Source of the DNA: Kineococcus sp. TRM81007
GTDB taxonomy: Bacteria > Actinomycetota > Actinomycetes > Actinomycetales > Kineococcaceae
Length of the DNA stretch: 64,000 bases
Direction of reading: 5' to 3'
Assembly (NCBI RefSeq): GCF_022669155.1
Contig: NZ_JALBVB010000051.1
Coordinates: forward strand, 180,714-244,713
The notes beneath the pieces are model-generated. The model was not told the origin of the DNA, searched no databases, and saw only the letters and a list, made by a program, of their open reading frames with translations. Of this stretch, positions 36,355-44,856 are shown in pieces; positions within the stretch are counted from its first letter, which is position 1, and each line of letters begins with the position of its first letter. Position numbers and translations under genes: made by a program.

Positions 36355-37228
36355 AGCCCTCGCCCCGGCCGACGACGAGGGGGACGTTGTCGATGAGGCG
36401 GGTGGAGCCGACCCGGGCGGCCACCGCGAGCAGGGCCTCGCCGCGGTGGTGCTCGGGCACGTCCGCCAGCTCGTGCGGGTCCACCAGCGCCAGGTAGTCC
36501 ACGCGGGCGGCGGGTTCGGCGACGAGGACGTCGCGGGCGGCGCGGCGCACCGCGCTGGGCCCCTCGGCGGCCGCGGCCTCCCCCGCGGCCAGGGCCCGCT
36601 GCAGCACGAGCGCGACCTCCCGGTCGAAGGGGGTCAGGTAGCGGTTCCGGCTGGACATCGCCAGGCCGTCCGCCTCGCGGACGGTGGGCACGGCGACGAC
36701 CTCCACACCCAGGTCGAGGTCGCGCACCATGCGGCGCACCAGCAGCAGCTGCTGGGCGTCCTTCTGCCCGAACAGCGCCAGGTCCGGGCGGGTCAGGTGC
36801 ATCAGCTTGGCGACGACGGTGAGGACGCCGTCGAAGTGGCCGGGGCGGCTGGCGCCCTCCAGCACCGAACCGAGCGGCCCGGCGCTGACCCGCACGCCGG
36901 GTTCGCCGTCGGGGTAGACGACGTCCGGGGTGGGGGCGAACACCAGGTCGGCGCCGTGCTCGGCGGCCAGCTCCAGGTCCTGGTCGAGGGTGCGCGGGTA
37001 GCGGGCCAGGTCCTCCCCCGCCCCGAACTGCAGCGGGTTCAGGAAGACCGTCACCACGACGGAGGCGGCGCGGGAGCGGGCCTCGGCGATCAGCCGGGCG
37101 TGCCCGGCGTGCAGCGCGCCCATCGTCATGACGACCGCGACGGGCCCCTCCAGCTGCGCACGGGCGGCGCTCAGCTCCGCCCGGGTGCGCGCGACGACCA
37201 GTTCACCCACGGTCCTGCTGCTCCTCAC
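36353..37228 (-). CDS. panC: Pantoate-beta-alanine ligase
   Basis: A 291-residue enzyme joining pantoate and beta-alanine with ATP to give pantothenate, the CoA precursor. It belongs to the class I synthetase fold: '[15 protein letters not shown]' with the HxGH signature (residues 40-43), '[19 protein letters not shown]', '[15 protein letters not shown]' and 'MSSRNRYL' in place of KMSKS. The GTG at 37228 overlaps the upstream DUF2520 gene by 26 nt; a GTG at 37210 is an alternative. The two genes form an operon usual in actinobacteria. Confidence 0.95.
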   Translation of the reverse strand: MRSSRTVGELVVARTRAELSAARAQLEGPVAVVMTMGALHAGHARLIAEARSRAASVVVTVFLNPLQFGAGEDLARYPRTLDQDLELAAEHGADLVFAPTPDVVYPDGEPGVRVSAGPLGSVLEGASRPGHFDGVLTVVAKLMHLTRPDLALFGQKDAQQLLLVRRMVRDLDLGVEVVAVPTVREADGLAMSSRNRYLTPFDREVALVLQRALAAGEAAAAEGPSAVRRAARDVLVAEPAARVDYLALVDPHELADVPEHHRGEALLAVAARVGSTRLIDNVPLVVGRGEG

Positions 37229-38129
37229 CTCGCCGGGCGCGCTCCGCCCGGGACTCCTCGAGAACCTCCCGCACGGCGCCGGCGACCCGTTCCGCGGCCG
37301 GCGCGGGCAGGCGCCCGGCTGCGGCGGCGCGGTCGGCGGCCACCCGGGCGAGCTGCGCGTACGTGGCGGCGGTGCCCTCGCCGGCGCGCTCGGTGAGCAC
37401 CCGCAGGTGCGCGGCGACGGTGCCGGCGTCCCCGCGCGCGACCGGTCCGGTCAGGGCCGCGTCCCCGGCGCCCAGCGCGTTGTCGAGGGCCGCGGCCAGC
37501 AGCGGGCGCAGCACGTCGGGCGCGGCGTCGCCGACGGCCTCGCGGGCGGCGTCCAGCGCCTGCGCGACGAGGGTGACGAGGTGGTTCGCGCCGTGCGCGA
37601 GGGCCGCGTGGTAGACGGGCCGGTCCTCCTCCGCGACGGGCACGGGGACGGCGCCCCACTCCCGCACGAGGGCGTCGGCGATCGGCAGCAGCAGCGGCGG
37701 GACGGTCACGGCGACCACGGCACCGCGCAGGCGCCCCAGGTCCAGGGAGGTGCCGGTGAAGGTCATCGCCGGGTGCAGGGCGGCGGGCATCGCGCCGGCG
37801 GCGGTCACGGGTTCGAGGACCGCGGTGCCGTGCAGGCCGCAGGTGTGGGCGACGAGCTGCCCGGGGCGGGCGCGGGGCGCCAGTTCCGCGACGAGCGGGG
37901 CGAGGGCGTCGTCGGGCACCGCCAGCAGCACGAGGTCGGCGGCGAACGCGTCGGCCGGATCCACCCACGGCACGCCCGGCAGCAGCGCCTCCACGCGCTC
38001 GGCGGCGTCGCGGGTGCGGGCGGCGATCCCGGTGACGCGGTGCCCGGCGGCGCGCAGCGCGGCACCCAGCACGGGCCCGACGCGGCCGGCACCGACCACG
38101 GCGACGTCGAGGCGCCCTGCGGAGTTCAC
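37203..38129 (-). CDS. Rossmann-like / DUF2520 domain protein
   Basis: A 308-residue NAD(P)-binding protein: N-terminal Rossmann domain with '[22 protein letters not shown]', a central '[13 protein letters not shown]' and '[10 protein letters not shown]' block, and a C-terminal helical DUF2520 domain with '[19 protein letters not shown]'. It resembles 6-phosphogluconate-dehydrogenase-like reductases such as ketopantoate reductase. Its coupling to panC makes a role in pantothenate synthesis attractive but unproven. The GTG start is 6 nt after TAGGGT (leaderless). Confidence 0.88.
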   Translation of the reverse strand: MNSAGRLDVAVVGAGRVGPVLGAALRAAGHRVTGIAARTRDAAERVEALLPGVPWVDPADAFAADLVLLAVPDDALAPLVAELAPRARPGQLVAHTCGLHGTAVLEPVTAAGAMPAALHPAMTFTGTSLDLGRLRGAVVAVTVPPLLLPIADALVREWGAVPVPVAEEDRPVYHAALAHGANHLVTLVAQALDAAREAVGDAAPDVLRPLLAAALDNALGAGDAALTGPVARGDAGTVAAHLRVLTERAGEGTAATYAQLARVAADRAAAAGRLPAPAAERVAGAVREVLEESRAERARRGEEQQDRG

Positions 38130-38164
38130 CGCGGAACCCTAACGCTGCGGCTGCGGAGCACGCG

Positions 38165-38198
38165 CAGAGCCCGCCGTGATCATGCACGGCGGGCTCTG
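38165..38198. terminator. Hairpin terminator with ATCATG loop, related to the 25.65-kb element
   Basis: A perfect 14-bp stem (38165-38178 with 38185-38198) with a 6-nt ATCATG loop follows the last gene of the nucleotide-sugar operon. It contains GTGATCATGCACGG, identical over 14 bases to the element at 25654. Confidence 0.75.
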
Positions 38199-38220
38199 GC
38201 GGAGACGGTGCCCCGGGGGC

Positions 38221-39510
38221 TCAGCCGGCGAGGATCGCCGCCTGCTCGGCGCGCAGGGCGTCGATGAGGCGCCCCTCGGGCAGGACGACGTCGTCGTAGG
38301 TGAGGACCTCGTCCCTCTTGACGTCGCGCTTGAGGACGCACCCCTCGGCGACGCCCATCGGCAGGAGGTTCTGAGCCTTCGTGACGTCGTAGCGCTCGGC
38401 GACGCCGTAGGTGTCGTACCCGCCGAGGCGGTCGACGGTCTTCCCCGCCGCCAGGTCGGTCTTGGCGGTGGTGACGACCTCGACGGTGACCTCGTCGCCG
38501 GGCACGATGGCGGCGTCGCGGAACAGCACCGCGCGGGCCACGGTGAGCGGCACCTCGAAGTGGCACAGGTGGTACGGCGTGTAGAACGAGTACAGCGGTC
38601 CCTCACCCAGCTTGTACAGGTTGAGGTAGTGCTGCTGCTTGGGGTCGTCGTGGGTGCCCAGGACGTACACGCCCGGGCCCGGCTTGGAGCCGACGACGTA
38701 GTCGACGACGCCGCCGAGCTCCTTGAGCTGGTCCACGTCGTACTTCGCGGTGAGCTCGTCGACGTGGCCGTGGTGGTCGGCGCCGCGCATGCCGCGCTTC
38801 TCCACGGTGAAACCCGCGGCGTTGGCGACGAGGGCCTGCTCGAACGACACCTTGGTGCCGTCGGCGAAGCTCGTCACCATGTACGGGTCCTGACCCCACT
38901 TCTTCGCGAACCCCTCCTGGGTGGTGGGGTTGCGGTACTCGTCCTGCAGGCCCTTGATGTTGCCGGCCACCAGGGGCGTGACGCCGATGGAGCGCACGAA
39001 CCGCAGCAGGTTCATCTGCACGCCGGGCTGGTCGCCGTCGGCGCCGGTGTAGACGACGCCGGCCTTCTCGGCGCGCTTGCGCAGCGCCAGGCCCGCGGTG
39101 CCGTCGACCTCGGCGTTCAGCAGCACGACGTGCTTGCCGGACTCGATGGCGCGGACGACGACGTGGGCGCCGTACTCGGTGTTGCCGGTGGCCTCGACGA
39201 CGGCTTCGACCTGGCCGGCGTCGACGACGGCCTCGTAGGAGGCGGAGACGACGGGCGTGCCGGCGGAGATCGCCTTGTCGACCGCGGCGGCGTCGTCGGC
39301 CTCGACCACGCCGGTCAGGCCGGCCTGCTCGTAGGCGTCGCGCGCCTTGGACACGGTGCGGTTGGCGATCGCGACGAGTTCCATGCCGGGCACGGAGTTC
39401 ACGACCTGGTTGACCACGCCGCGGCCCATGAACCCGGCGCCGACGAGGGCGACGCGGATGGGGCGGCCCTCGGCCTGCCGCTGCTTCAGGGCGTTGTCGA
39501 CGATGATCAC
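38221..39510 (-). CDS. SAF-domain NAD(P)-dependent oxidoreductase (homoserine-dehydrogenase-like)
   Basis: A 429-residue protein. The N-terminal Rossmann domain ('RPIRVALVGAGFMGRGVVNQV', about 15-150) binds NAD(P). A catalytic domain follows with 'GVVYTGADGDQPGVQMNLLRF' and 'VAGNIKGLQDEYRNP', and then a C-terminal SAF domain (about 330-429). Relatives are annotated as homoserine-dehydrogenase-like and occur in surface-sugar clusters, suggesting reduction or rearrangement of a nucleotide sugar. It is the last of four genes: the GTG start overlaps the RmlC-like stop (GTGA). The reaction is unknown, and the gene is a candidate for making an unusual sugar. Confidence 0.82.
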   Translation of the reverse strand: MIIVDNALKQRQAEGRPIRVALVGAGFMGRGVVNQVVNSVPGMELVAIANRTVSKARDAYEQAGLTGVVEADDAAAVDKAISAGTPVVSASYEAVVDAGQVEAVVEATGNTEYGAHVVVRAIESGKHVVLLNAEVDGTAGLALRKRAEKAGVVYTGADGDQPGVQMNLLRFVRSIGVTPLVAGNIKGLQDEYRNPTTQEGFAKKWGQDPYMVTSFADGTKVSFEQALVANAAGFTVEKRGMRGADHHGHVDELTAKYDVDQLKELGGVVDYVVGSKPGPGVYVLGTHDDPKQQHYLNLYKLGEGPLYSFYTPYHLCHFEVPLTVARAVLFRDAAIVPGDEVTVEVVTTAKTDLAAGKTVDRLGGYDTYGVAERYDVTKAQNLLPMGVAEGCVLKRDVKRDEVLTYDDVVLPEGRLIDALRAEQAAILAG

Positions 39511-40052
39511 GACAGCACCGCCCCGTCGGCCAGCAGCGTCCAGGACTTGTCCTTGTCGCTGATGACGGCGACGTCGCGGGCCCACGGCAGCGCCAGGTCC
39601 GGGTCGTCGTAGCGCAGGCCGCGCTCGGTGCCCGGGGTGTACTTCTGGCTGACCTGGTACACGACCTCGGCGCCGTCGGTGAGCGTGAGGTACCCGTGCG
39701 CGAAGTACGGCGGGACGTACAGCGCGCGGCGGTTCTGCGCGGTCAGCTCCACGGCCACGTGCTTGAGGTACGTGGGCGAGCCCTCGCGCAGGTCGACGAT
39801 GACGTCCTGGATGGCGCCGGCGGTGCAGCGCACCAGCTTCGCCTCCGGGGCGGGGTCGACCTGGGTGTGCATGCCGCGCAGCGTGCCGGCGAGGTGGTTG
39901 TACGACAGGTTGCACTGCTCGACGGCCGGGACCAGCCCGGCGGCCTCGAACTCGTCGCGGCAGAACGTGCGGGCGAAGAACCCGCGCTCGTCGGCGCGCT
40001 CCTCGAGGTCGACGATCGCGACGCCCTCGATGCCGGTCGTGGTGATCTTCAC
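39507..40052 (-). CDS. RmlC-like sugar epimerase (dTDP-4-dehydrorhamnose 3,5-epimerase family)
   Basis: A 181-residue cupin epimerase. Family blocks are '[19 protein letters not shown]', '[17 protein letters not shown]' (with the catalytic His) and '[22 protein letters not shown]'. It should act on a 4-keto-6-deoxy (or related) nucleotide sugar at C3 and/or C5. In this operon the nucleotide is probably CDP, given the RfbF-type enzyme upstream, not dTDP. The GTG start overlaps the SDR stop (GTGA) and its stop overlaps the SAF-oxidoreductase start. Confidence 0.87.
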   Translation of the reverse strand: MKITTTGIEGVAIVDLEERADERGFFARTFCRDEFEAAGLVPAVEQCNLSYNHLAGTLRGMHTQVDPAPEAKLVRCTAGAIQDVIVDLREGSPTYLKHVAVELTAQNRRALYVPPYFAHGYLTLTDGAEVVYQVSQKYTPGTERGLRYDDPDLALPWARDVAVISDKDKSWTLLADGAVLS

Positions 40053-41095
40053 TGGGCGATCCCGCTGGTCGGCTGGAAGTTCCAGAACAGCTCCTTGTCG
40101 AGCTGCCCCGTCCTGATGAGGTGCTCGAGCTGCTTGAGCCGGGTGTGACCGCGGCCCTTGAAGGTCTCCTCGTCCAGGTCGATGGCCTTGAAGACCTCGA
40201 CGAGCTGGGCGGCGCCCTTGTCGGCGTTCCAGTCGCAGGAGAACCCGGGCAGCGTCGAGTGGATCTTGTCGAAGTTCACCTTGTAGCTGCGGTTGTCGCC
40301 GTTGCTCTCGCCGAAGGTGATCTCGGCCTCGGGCAGCGCGCGACCGACGGCCTCGGCGATCTCGCGGACGCGGTAGACCTGCTGGGAGTCGCCCACGTTG
40401 AAGACCTGGTTGTGGATCGCCTCGCGGGGGGCGTCGAGGACGGCGCGGATCGACTTGGCGATGTCCAGGCCGTGCACGAGCGGCCGCCAGGGCGAACCGT
40501 CGGAGGTCATGGCGATCTTGCCCGTGGTGAACGCCAGGCCGGCGAGGTTGTTCAGCACGATGTCGAAGCGCTGGCGGGGCGAGGCGCCGTAGGCGGTCGC
40601 GTTCCGCATGTACGTCGGGGAGAAGTCGTCGTCCGCGAGCGGGGCCAGGTCGCGCTCGACCATGACCTTGCACTCCGCGTAGGCGGTCTGCGGGTTGACG
40701 GGCGAGGTCTCGTCGACGGTGTCGTCGGCCACGCCGTACACCGAGCAGGAGCTCATGTAGACGAAGCGCGAGACGCCCGCGGCCTTGGCCATCTCCGCCA
40801 GCCGCACGGAACCCTTGTGGTTGACGACGTACGTGACGTCGGGGATGAGCTCGCCCAGCGGGTCGTTGGACAGCTCGGCCATGTGCACGACGGCGTCGGC
40901 GCCGCGCAGGTCCTCGGCGGTGATGTGGCGGATGTCCTTGGCCAGCGTCTCGACCGAGGCGGTGACGCCGTTGTAGAGCCAGCCCTGCTTGTAGTAGCCG
41001 GTGTCGATGCCGAGCACGGAGTGGCCGGTCTCGAGCAGGGTGGGGGCGAGCAGGCAACCGAGGTAACCCTCGGTCCCGGTGACGACGATCTTCAC
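40049..41095 (-). CDS. NAD-dependent epimerase/dehydratase (extended SDR)
   Basis: A 348-residue extended short-chain dehydrogenase. The nucleotide motif is '[19 protein letters not shown]' (GxxGxxG). The active site has '[12 protein letters not shown]' and 'YAECK' (YxxxK). The SSxSVYG form is typical of epimerases; the STDEVYG motif of 4,6-dehydratases is absent. It therefore is not an obvious CDP-glucose 4,6-dehydratase, the enzyme normally following RfbF. The GTG start has GGAG 7 nt upstream. Its stop overlaps the RmlC-like start. Confidence 0.87.
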   Translation of the reverse strand: MKIVVTGTEGYLGCLLAPTLLETGHSVLGIDTGYYKQGWLYNGVTASVETLAKDIRHITAEDLRGADAVVHMAELSNDPLGELIPDVTYVVNHKGSVRLAEMAKAAGVSRFVYMSSCSVYGVADDTVDETSPVNPQTAYAECKVMVERDLAPLADDDFSPTYMRNATAYGASPRQRFDIVLNNLAGLAFTTGKIAMTSDGSPWRPLVHGLDIAKSIRAVLDAPREAIHNQVFNVGDSQQVYRVREIAEAVGRALPEAEITFGESNGDNRSYKVNFDKIHSTLPGFSCDWNADKGAAQLVEVFKAIDLDEETFKGRGHTRLKQLEHLIRTGQLDKELFWNFQPTSGIAQ

Positions 41096-41122
41096 TGCGG
41101 TTCTCCGGTTCCTAGGGGTTTC

Positions 41123-41944
41123 TCAGTCTTCCCAGATCTTCCAGGGCGCCTCGCCGGAGTCCCAGAGCTTGTTCAGCTCGGTCCAGTCGCGGAAGGTGTC
41201 CATGCCGAGCCAGTAGCCCTCGTGCGCCGAAAGCGTCAGCTGGCCGTCGCGGGCGACGGTCTGCAGCGGCTTCTGCTCGAGCATCATGTCCGGGTCGTCC
41301 TCGAGGTACTTGTCCGCGAAGGCGCGGTCGAAGACGAAGAACCCGCCGTTGACCCAGCCGTCGGCGAGGGTCGGCTTCTCGTTGAACTCCACGACCGCGC
41401 CGTCGGCGACGTGCATCTCGCCGTAGCGGCTGGAGGGGTGCACCGCGGTGACGGTGGCCAGGCGGCCGCCGGCCTCGTGGTCGCGCAGCGTCTTGGTGAT
41501 GTCGACGTCGCCGATGCCGTCGCCGTAGGTCAGGACGAACTTGTCGGCGGTCAGGTGCTGCTCGACGCGCTTGATGCGGGCGGCGGTGGCGGTGGTCAGG
41601 CCGGTCTCGACGAACGTGATGTCCCAGTCCTCCTGGACGCCGTTCGTGTGGAACGTCGGCGCCTCCTGCGAGGACAGGTTCAGGGTGAAGTCACCGGCGT
41701 TGATGCGGTAGTCCAGGAAGTACCGCTTGATCATGTCGCTCTTGTAGCCCAGGCACAGCACGAACTTGCGGAAGCCGTGGGCGCTGTAGAGCTTCATGAT
41801 GTGCCACAGGACGGGCCGGCCGCCGATGTCGACCAGGGGCTTGGGCAGCTTCTCGCTGGCCTCGCGCAGACGGGTGCCCATGCCCCCGCAGAGGATGACG
41901 ACGGGGATCTCGGAGACGGGGGTCTGCGTGTCGGACGGGCTCAT
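41123..41944 (-). CDS. rfbF: Glucose-1-phosphate cytidylyltransferase
   Basis: A 273-residue nucleotidyltransferase making CDP-glucose from CTP and glucose-1-phosphate. It has the pyrophosphorylase loop 'VILCGGMGTRLREASEKLPKP' and RfbF-specific blocks 'GRPVLWHIMKLYSAHGFRKF', 'VLTYGDGIGDVDI', 'GWVNGGFFVFDRAF' and 'YWLGMDTFRDWTELN'. The ATG at 41944 has GAGGGA 7 nt upstream. It heads the four-gene operon and sets the sugar to a CDP-linked form. No rfbG-type dehydratase or rfbH is in the window. Confidence 0.93.
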   Translation of the reverse strand: MSPSDTQTPVSEIPVVILCGGMGTRLREASEKLPKPLVDIGGRPVLWHIMKLYSAHGFRKFVLCLGYKSDMIKRYFLDYRINAGDFTLNLSSQEAPTFHTNGVQEDWDITFVETGLTTATAARIKRVEQHLTADKFVLTYGDGIGDVDITKTLRDHEAGGRLATVTAVHPSSRYGEMHVADGAVVEFNEKPTLADGWVNGGFFVFDRAFADKYLEDDPDMMLEQKPLQTVARDGQLTLSAHEGYWLGMDTFRDWTELNKLWDSGEAPWKIWED

Positions 41945-42175
41945 CGGCCATTCCCTCACTCGGTGTCGAGGCGTGTCGAGGCGTGCGGGTGCGCACGCCG
42001 GAGTGGGGGCTGCACGATCGGCCCGGTTCTGCGACCGAGGGCCGTAGCGGCGGCGGCGCGACCCCCCACGAACCGCGCTGCCACCGTCGTCCGGTGCGCT
42101 GGGAAGGCTACTACAGCGCCTCGAACACGGAGCGTGAGATTCCGACGTTCGGCGGAGAAGCCGCCCGTCTGCTCC

Positions 42176-43330
42176 TCAGGATGTACGCATGGAGACGAGC
42201 AGGTCACGCAGAGGAGCCATGGCGCTCTCCCACGAGAAGGAGCGGGCCGCCTGCGCGGCCGCCGCCCCGAGCTGCGCCGCCGTCTCGGGCTCCGCGAGCA
42301 GGCCCGCGAGCGCGTCCGCGAACGCCGGCGCGCCGTCCGCCACCCGCAGCACCTCGCGGTGCTCCTCCAGGCCCTCCAGGCCCAGCGAGGTGGTCACCAC
42401 GGCCCGGCCGCGCGACAGCGCCTCCACCAGCTTGATCTTCGTCCCGCCGCCGGACAGCAGCGGCACCACGCACACGTCGGCCTGCTCGTAGAAGGGGTCC
42501 ACCGACGCCACGTCGGAGTGGAACTCCGCACCGTCGGGCTCCCCCGACGGGCGCGGGTGGCTGCCGGCCAGCCCGCGCCCGACCGCGGCGAACCGCGCCT
42601 GCGGCACCCGCTGCAGGACCAGCGGCCACACCTCGTCCAGGAACCAGCGCAGCGCCTGCTTGTTGGGGCCGTAGTCCATCGCACCGACGAACAGGGCCCG
42701 CCGGGTGCGCGGCGGCTCGGTCGCCCCCGCCGCGGAGACGGTGACGCCGTTGGGCACGAACGTCGAGGCGATCCCCGCCGCGGCGAGCACCTCCTGGTCG
42801 CGGCGGCTGCAGGCCGTCACGACCCGCGCGCGCCGGGCGCTGGCCAGCTCGAACCGCGCGAACCGGGCCACCTCCGGGGCCAGGACGCGCCCCAGCAGCC
42901 GGTGCTCGGTGCGCAGCCGGCGCCGCAGCAGGTCCGCCTCGACGTTGTGCAGGTCCAGCACGTCGACGGGCACCCCCGCGGGGACGTTCACCGCCATCTG
43001 CGGGAAGTCCACGTGCACGATGTCGCCCGGGCGCACCTGCGCCGCGAGCAGGTCGCGGATGCGCGCGGAGAACCACTTCCCGGCGAAGACGGAACCGCGC
43101 AGCACCGCGCCCGGGGTGGGCGACGGGGCGGGGACCTCGTGCACGGTGACGTGGCCCGGCAGGTCCTCGCGCCACGCCGGCCAGGTGTCGAAGCCGACGA
43201 CCTGGACGTCGTCGAACACCGCGGCGTAGGCGTCCAGCACGGCGCGCGAGCGCTGCCGCCCCCCCGAGTCGGTCCGGGCGGGCAGCTGCTTGAGCACGAC
43301 CCACGCGCGTCGGCGCACCGGCGCGCTCAC
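42176..43330 (-). CDS. Glycosyltransferase family 4 / family 1
   Basis: A 384-residue GT-B enzyme. The N-terminal half shows 'VVLKQLPARTDSGGRQRSRA' and 'VHVDFPQMAVN'. The C-terminal half has 'ALFVGAMDYGPNKQALRWFLDEVWP' and the donor-site block 'VVPLLSGGGTKIKLVEALSRGRAVVTTSLGLEG' (split). The 'NVEADLLRRR' segment is typical of exopolysaccharide GTs of the stp2-like group. The GTG start overlaps the upstream GT2 stop (GTGA), so the two act in the same assembly line. A 231-nt gap separates it from rfbF, which is also on the minus strand. Confidence 0.87.
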   Translation of the reverse strand: MSAPVRRRAWVVLKQLPARTDSGGRQRSRAVLDAYAAVFDDVQVVGFDTWPAWREDLPGHVTVHEVPAPSPTPGAVLRGSVFAGKWFSARIRDLLAAQVRPGDIVHVDFPQMAVNVPAGVPVDVLDLHNVEADLLRRRLRTEHRLLGRVLAPEVARFARFELASARRARVVTACSRRDQEVLAAAGIASTFVPNGVTVSAAGATEPPRTRRALFVGAMDYGPNKQALRWFLDEVWPLVLQRVPQARFAAVGRGLAGSHPRPSGEPDGAEFHSDVASVDPFYEQADVCVVPLLSGGGTKIKLVEALSRGRAVVTTSLGLEGLEEHREVLRVADGAPAFADALAGLLAEPETAAQLGAAAAQAARSFSWESAMAPLRDLLVSMRTS

Positions 43331-44481
43331 CGGCTGCGCTTCTTCCAGACGCCGCTGGTGGGTCGGCGCAGTGCACGGGGCAGCGCGAGGCAGAAGACGG
43401 TCACAGGCATGCCGACAGCTTGCCCCAGGACGCGCAGCGGGGCTGCGGCAGGACCGCGCAGGCGGTCCCCGGTGAGGTAGGCCGCCACGGACAGCGCCTC
43501 CGCCGCGAGGAACGCGCGGTTCCAGGGGTTGCGGGGCCGGGCCGCGCACACCGCGGTCAGCGCCACCTGCGCGGCGGGGCCCACCGTGGAGCGCCACACC
43601 TTGTGCAGGGCGAACCGGGTGAACCGCTCGTCGCCGGAGAGGAAGCTGGCGCGGAACTCCCAGAACAGGCGCAGCTGCCCGCTCATGATGCGCACGCGGC
43701 GCTCGAGCTGGTCGGCGCGCGGGGCGGAGTCCTCCACGGCCACGCAGCCGGGCTCGACGCCGACCCGCAGCCCGCGGCGGGCGAAGTCGAACGCCAGGTA
43801 GAGGTCGTCGTTGTGGACGCCCGCGGGGATGGGGCCGAACGCGTCGCGGCGCAGGGCGACCGCCTCGCCGACCAGGGCGAGGGAGCCGCCCGTCCAGGAC
43901 TCGGCCCGCTTGATCCAGTTCTCGTAGCGCCAGTACAGCGACTCGTCCTCGGCGCCGGACTCGGCGCGCACCCCGGAGGCGAGGTCGAGCTCGCCGGTGA
44001 CGACGCGGTCGACGAGGGCGTCCAGGCCGTCGACGCGGGCGTTGGCGTCCAGCAGCACGACCACGCCGGAGCGGGCCCCGGCCACGCCGCGGTTCACCGC
44101 GGCGGCCTTGCCGCGGCGCTCGGGCGCGTGGTCGACGCGGCAGCCGAGTCGCAGCGCGGCGTCCCGGGTCGCCTCGTCCTCGTCGACGACGACGGTGATG
44201 CGCTCGCGCGGGACGCCGGCGGCGGCCAGGTGCTCCACCGTGCCGGCGAGCACGCCGGCCTCGCCGAACGCGGGCACGAGGACGTCGACGTCGTCCCACG
44301 TCCAGCTCCCGCCCGCCGCGGCGGGCGGAGGCACGGCGGTCGAGGACCCGGCGGGCGCGGGCCGGGTCGCCGCCCGGCGCGGGCCCCCGCGCGAGAGCAG
44401 GTAGATCGGGTACAGGACGTGCCCGGCGAACGACAGCAGCGTCAGCCCGCTGACGGCTCTGCCGGGAAGCCTCTGCCACAC
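43327..44481 (-). CDS. Membrane-associated glycosyltransferase family 2
   Basis: A 384-residue GT-A protein. A short N-terminal hydrophobic segment ('TLLSFAGHVLYPIYLL', about 14-29) is followed by the catalytic domain: 'VLVPAFGEAGVLAGTVEHL', 'VVVDEDEATRDAA', 'RRGKAAAVNRGV', DxD-like 'VLLDANARVDG' and QxxRW-like 'LERRVRIMSGQLRLFW'. Two or three C-terminal helices follow. It is paralogous to the GT2 at 45925, with the same layout. The GTG start has GGGGGAA just upstream. It is coupled to the next GT, and the Crp-type site at 44611 lies 130 nt upstream. Confidence 0.87.
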   Translation of the reverse strand: MWQRLPGRAVSGLTLLSFAGHVLYPIYLLSRGGPRRAATRPAPAGSSTAVPPPAAAGGSWTWDDVDVLVPAFGEAGVLAGTVEHLAAAGVPRERITVVVDEDEATRDAALRLGCRVDHAPERRGKAAAVNRGVAGARSGVVVLLDANARVDGLDALVDRVVTGELDLASGVRAESGAEDESLYWRYENWIKRAESWTGGSLALVGEAVALRRDAFGPIPAGVHNDDLYLAFDFARRGLRVGVEPGCVAVEDSAPRADQLERRVRIMSGQLRLFWEFRASFLSGDERFTRFALHKVWRSTVGPAAQVALTAVCAARPRNPWNRAFLAAEALSVAAYLTGDRLRGPAAAPLRVLGQAVGMPVTVFCLALPRALRRPTSGVWKKRSR

Positions 44482-44610
44482 GCGGTTCCCCCGTTCCCGG
44501 CCGGACGGCGCGCCCCGGGGGGGCGCCGGCCCGCACCGACTGCGCCGCAGCCGCCCACGCCCCTCGTGGACCCCGCACCGCGACCGAGCCGCAGCGTGCG
44601 CGGAAGTGGT

Positions 44611-44626
44611 TGTGACGGCATTCACA
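44611..44626. promoter_or_regulatory. Crp/GlxR-type operator
   Basis: TGTGACGGCATTCACA matches the consensus TGTGA-N6-TCACA perfectly in both arms. Actinobacterial cAMP-sensing regulators (GlxR, Crp) use this sequence. It lies 130 nt upstream of the minus-strand GT2 start and 231 nt upstream of the plus-strand GT2 start. Confidence 0.7.
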
Positions 44627-44810
44627 CGGGGAGTCACCTGTTCGGCGTCCTGGTGCGGCCGTTGCGCCGTCCGGGTCGGTCCGCCGCACGGCGGCGGCCG
44701 GGCGCGCACGCCCGGCGCTCGCGCGACTCCTGCGCGTCGTCACCCCGTCGGCGGAGGCCCTGCACCGAACGGTGGTCGCCCGCGCTCCGCGTCCGCGATG
44801 ATGCCGGGCG

Positions 44811-44824
44811 GGACCGGCCGGTCC
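44811..44824. promoter_or_regulatory. Perfect palindrome GGACCGGCCGGTCC
   Basis: A 14-bp palindrome at the predicted transcription start of the plus-strand GT2 gene. Similar GGNCCGG palindromes occur upstream of other genes in this locus (47205, 55270). An operator role is inferred. Confidence 0.35.
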
Positions 44825-44856
44825 GCGGGACCGGCACGTGCGACGGGAGACGGGAC

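Larger units (their letters stand above)
44482..44856. other. Divergent intergenic region in the polysaccharide locus
   Basis: This 375-nt gap lies between two divergent glycosyltransferase genes. It holds a Crp/GlxR-type site (44611-44626), a plus-strand -10-like GATGAT (44797-44802) and the palindrome GGACCGGCCGGTCC (44811-44824) at the expected plus-strand start point. No coding potential is convincing here. Confidence 0.55.

Noticed and set aside
43420..44404. Plus-strand frame upstream of the 44857 glycosyltransferase
   Set aside because: It is antisense to the GT2 gene at 43327 and shows no conserved domain; the real start has a ribosome site at 44857.
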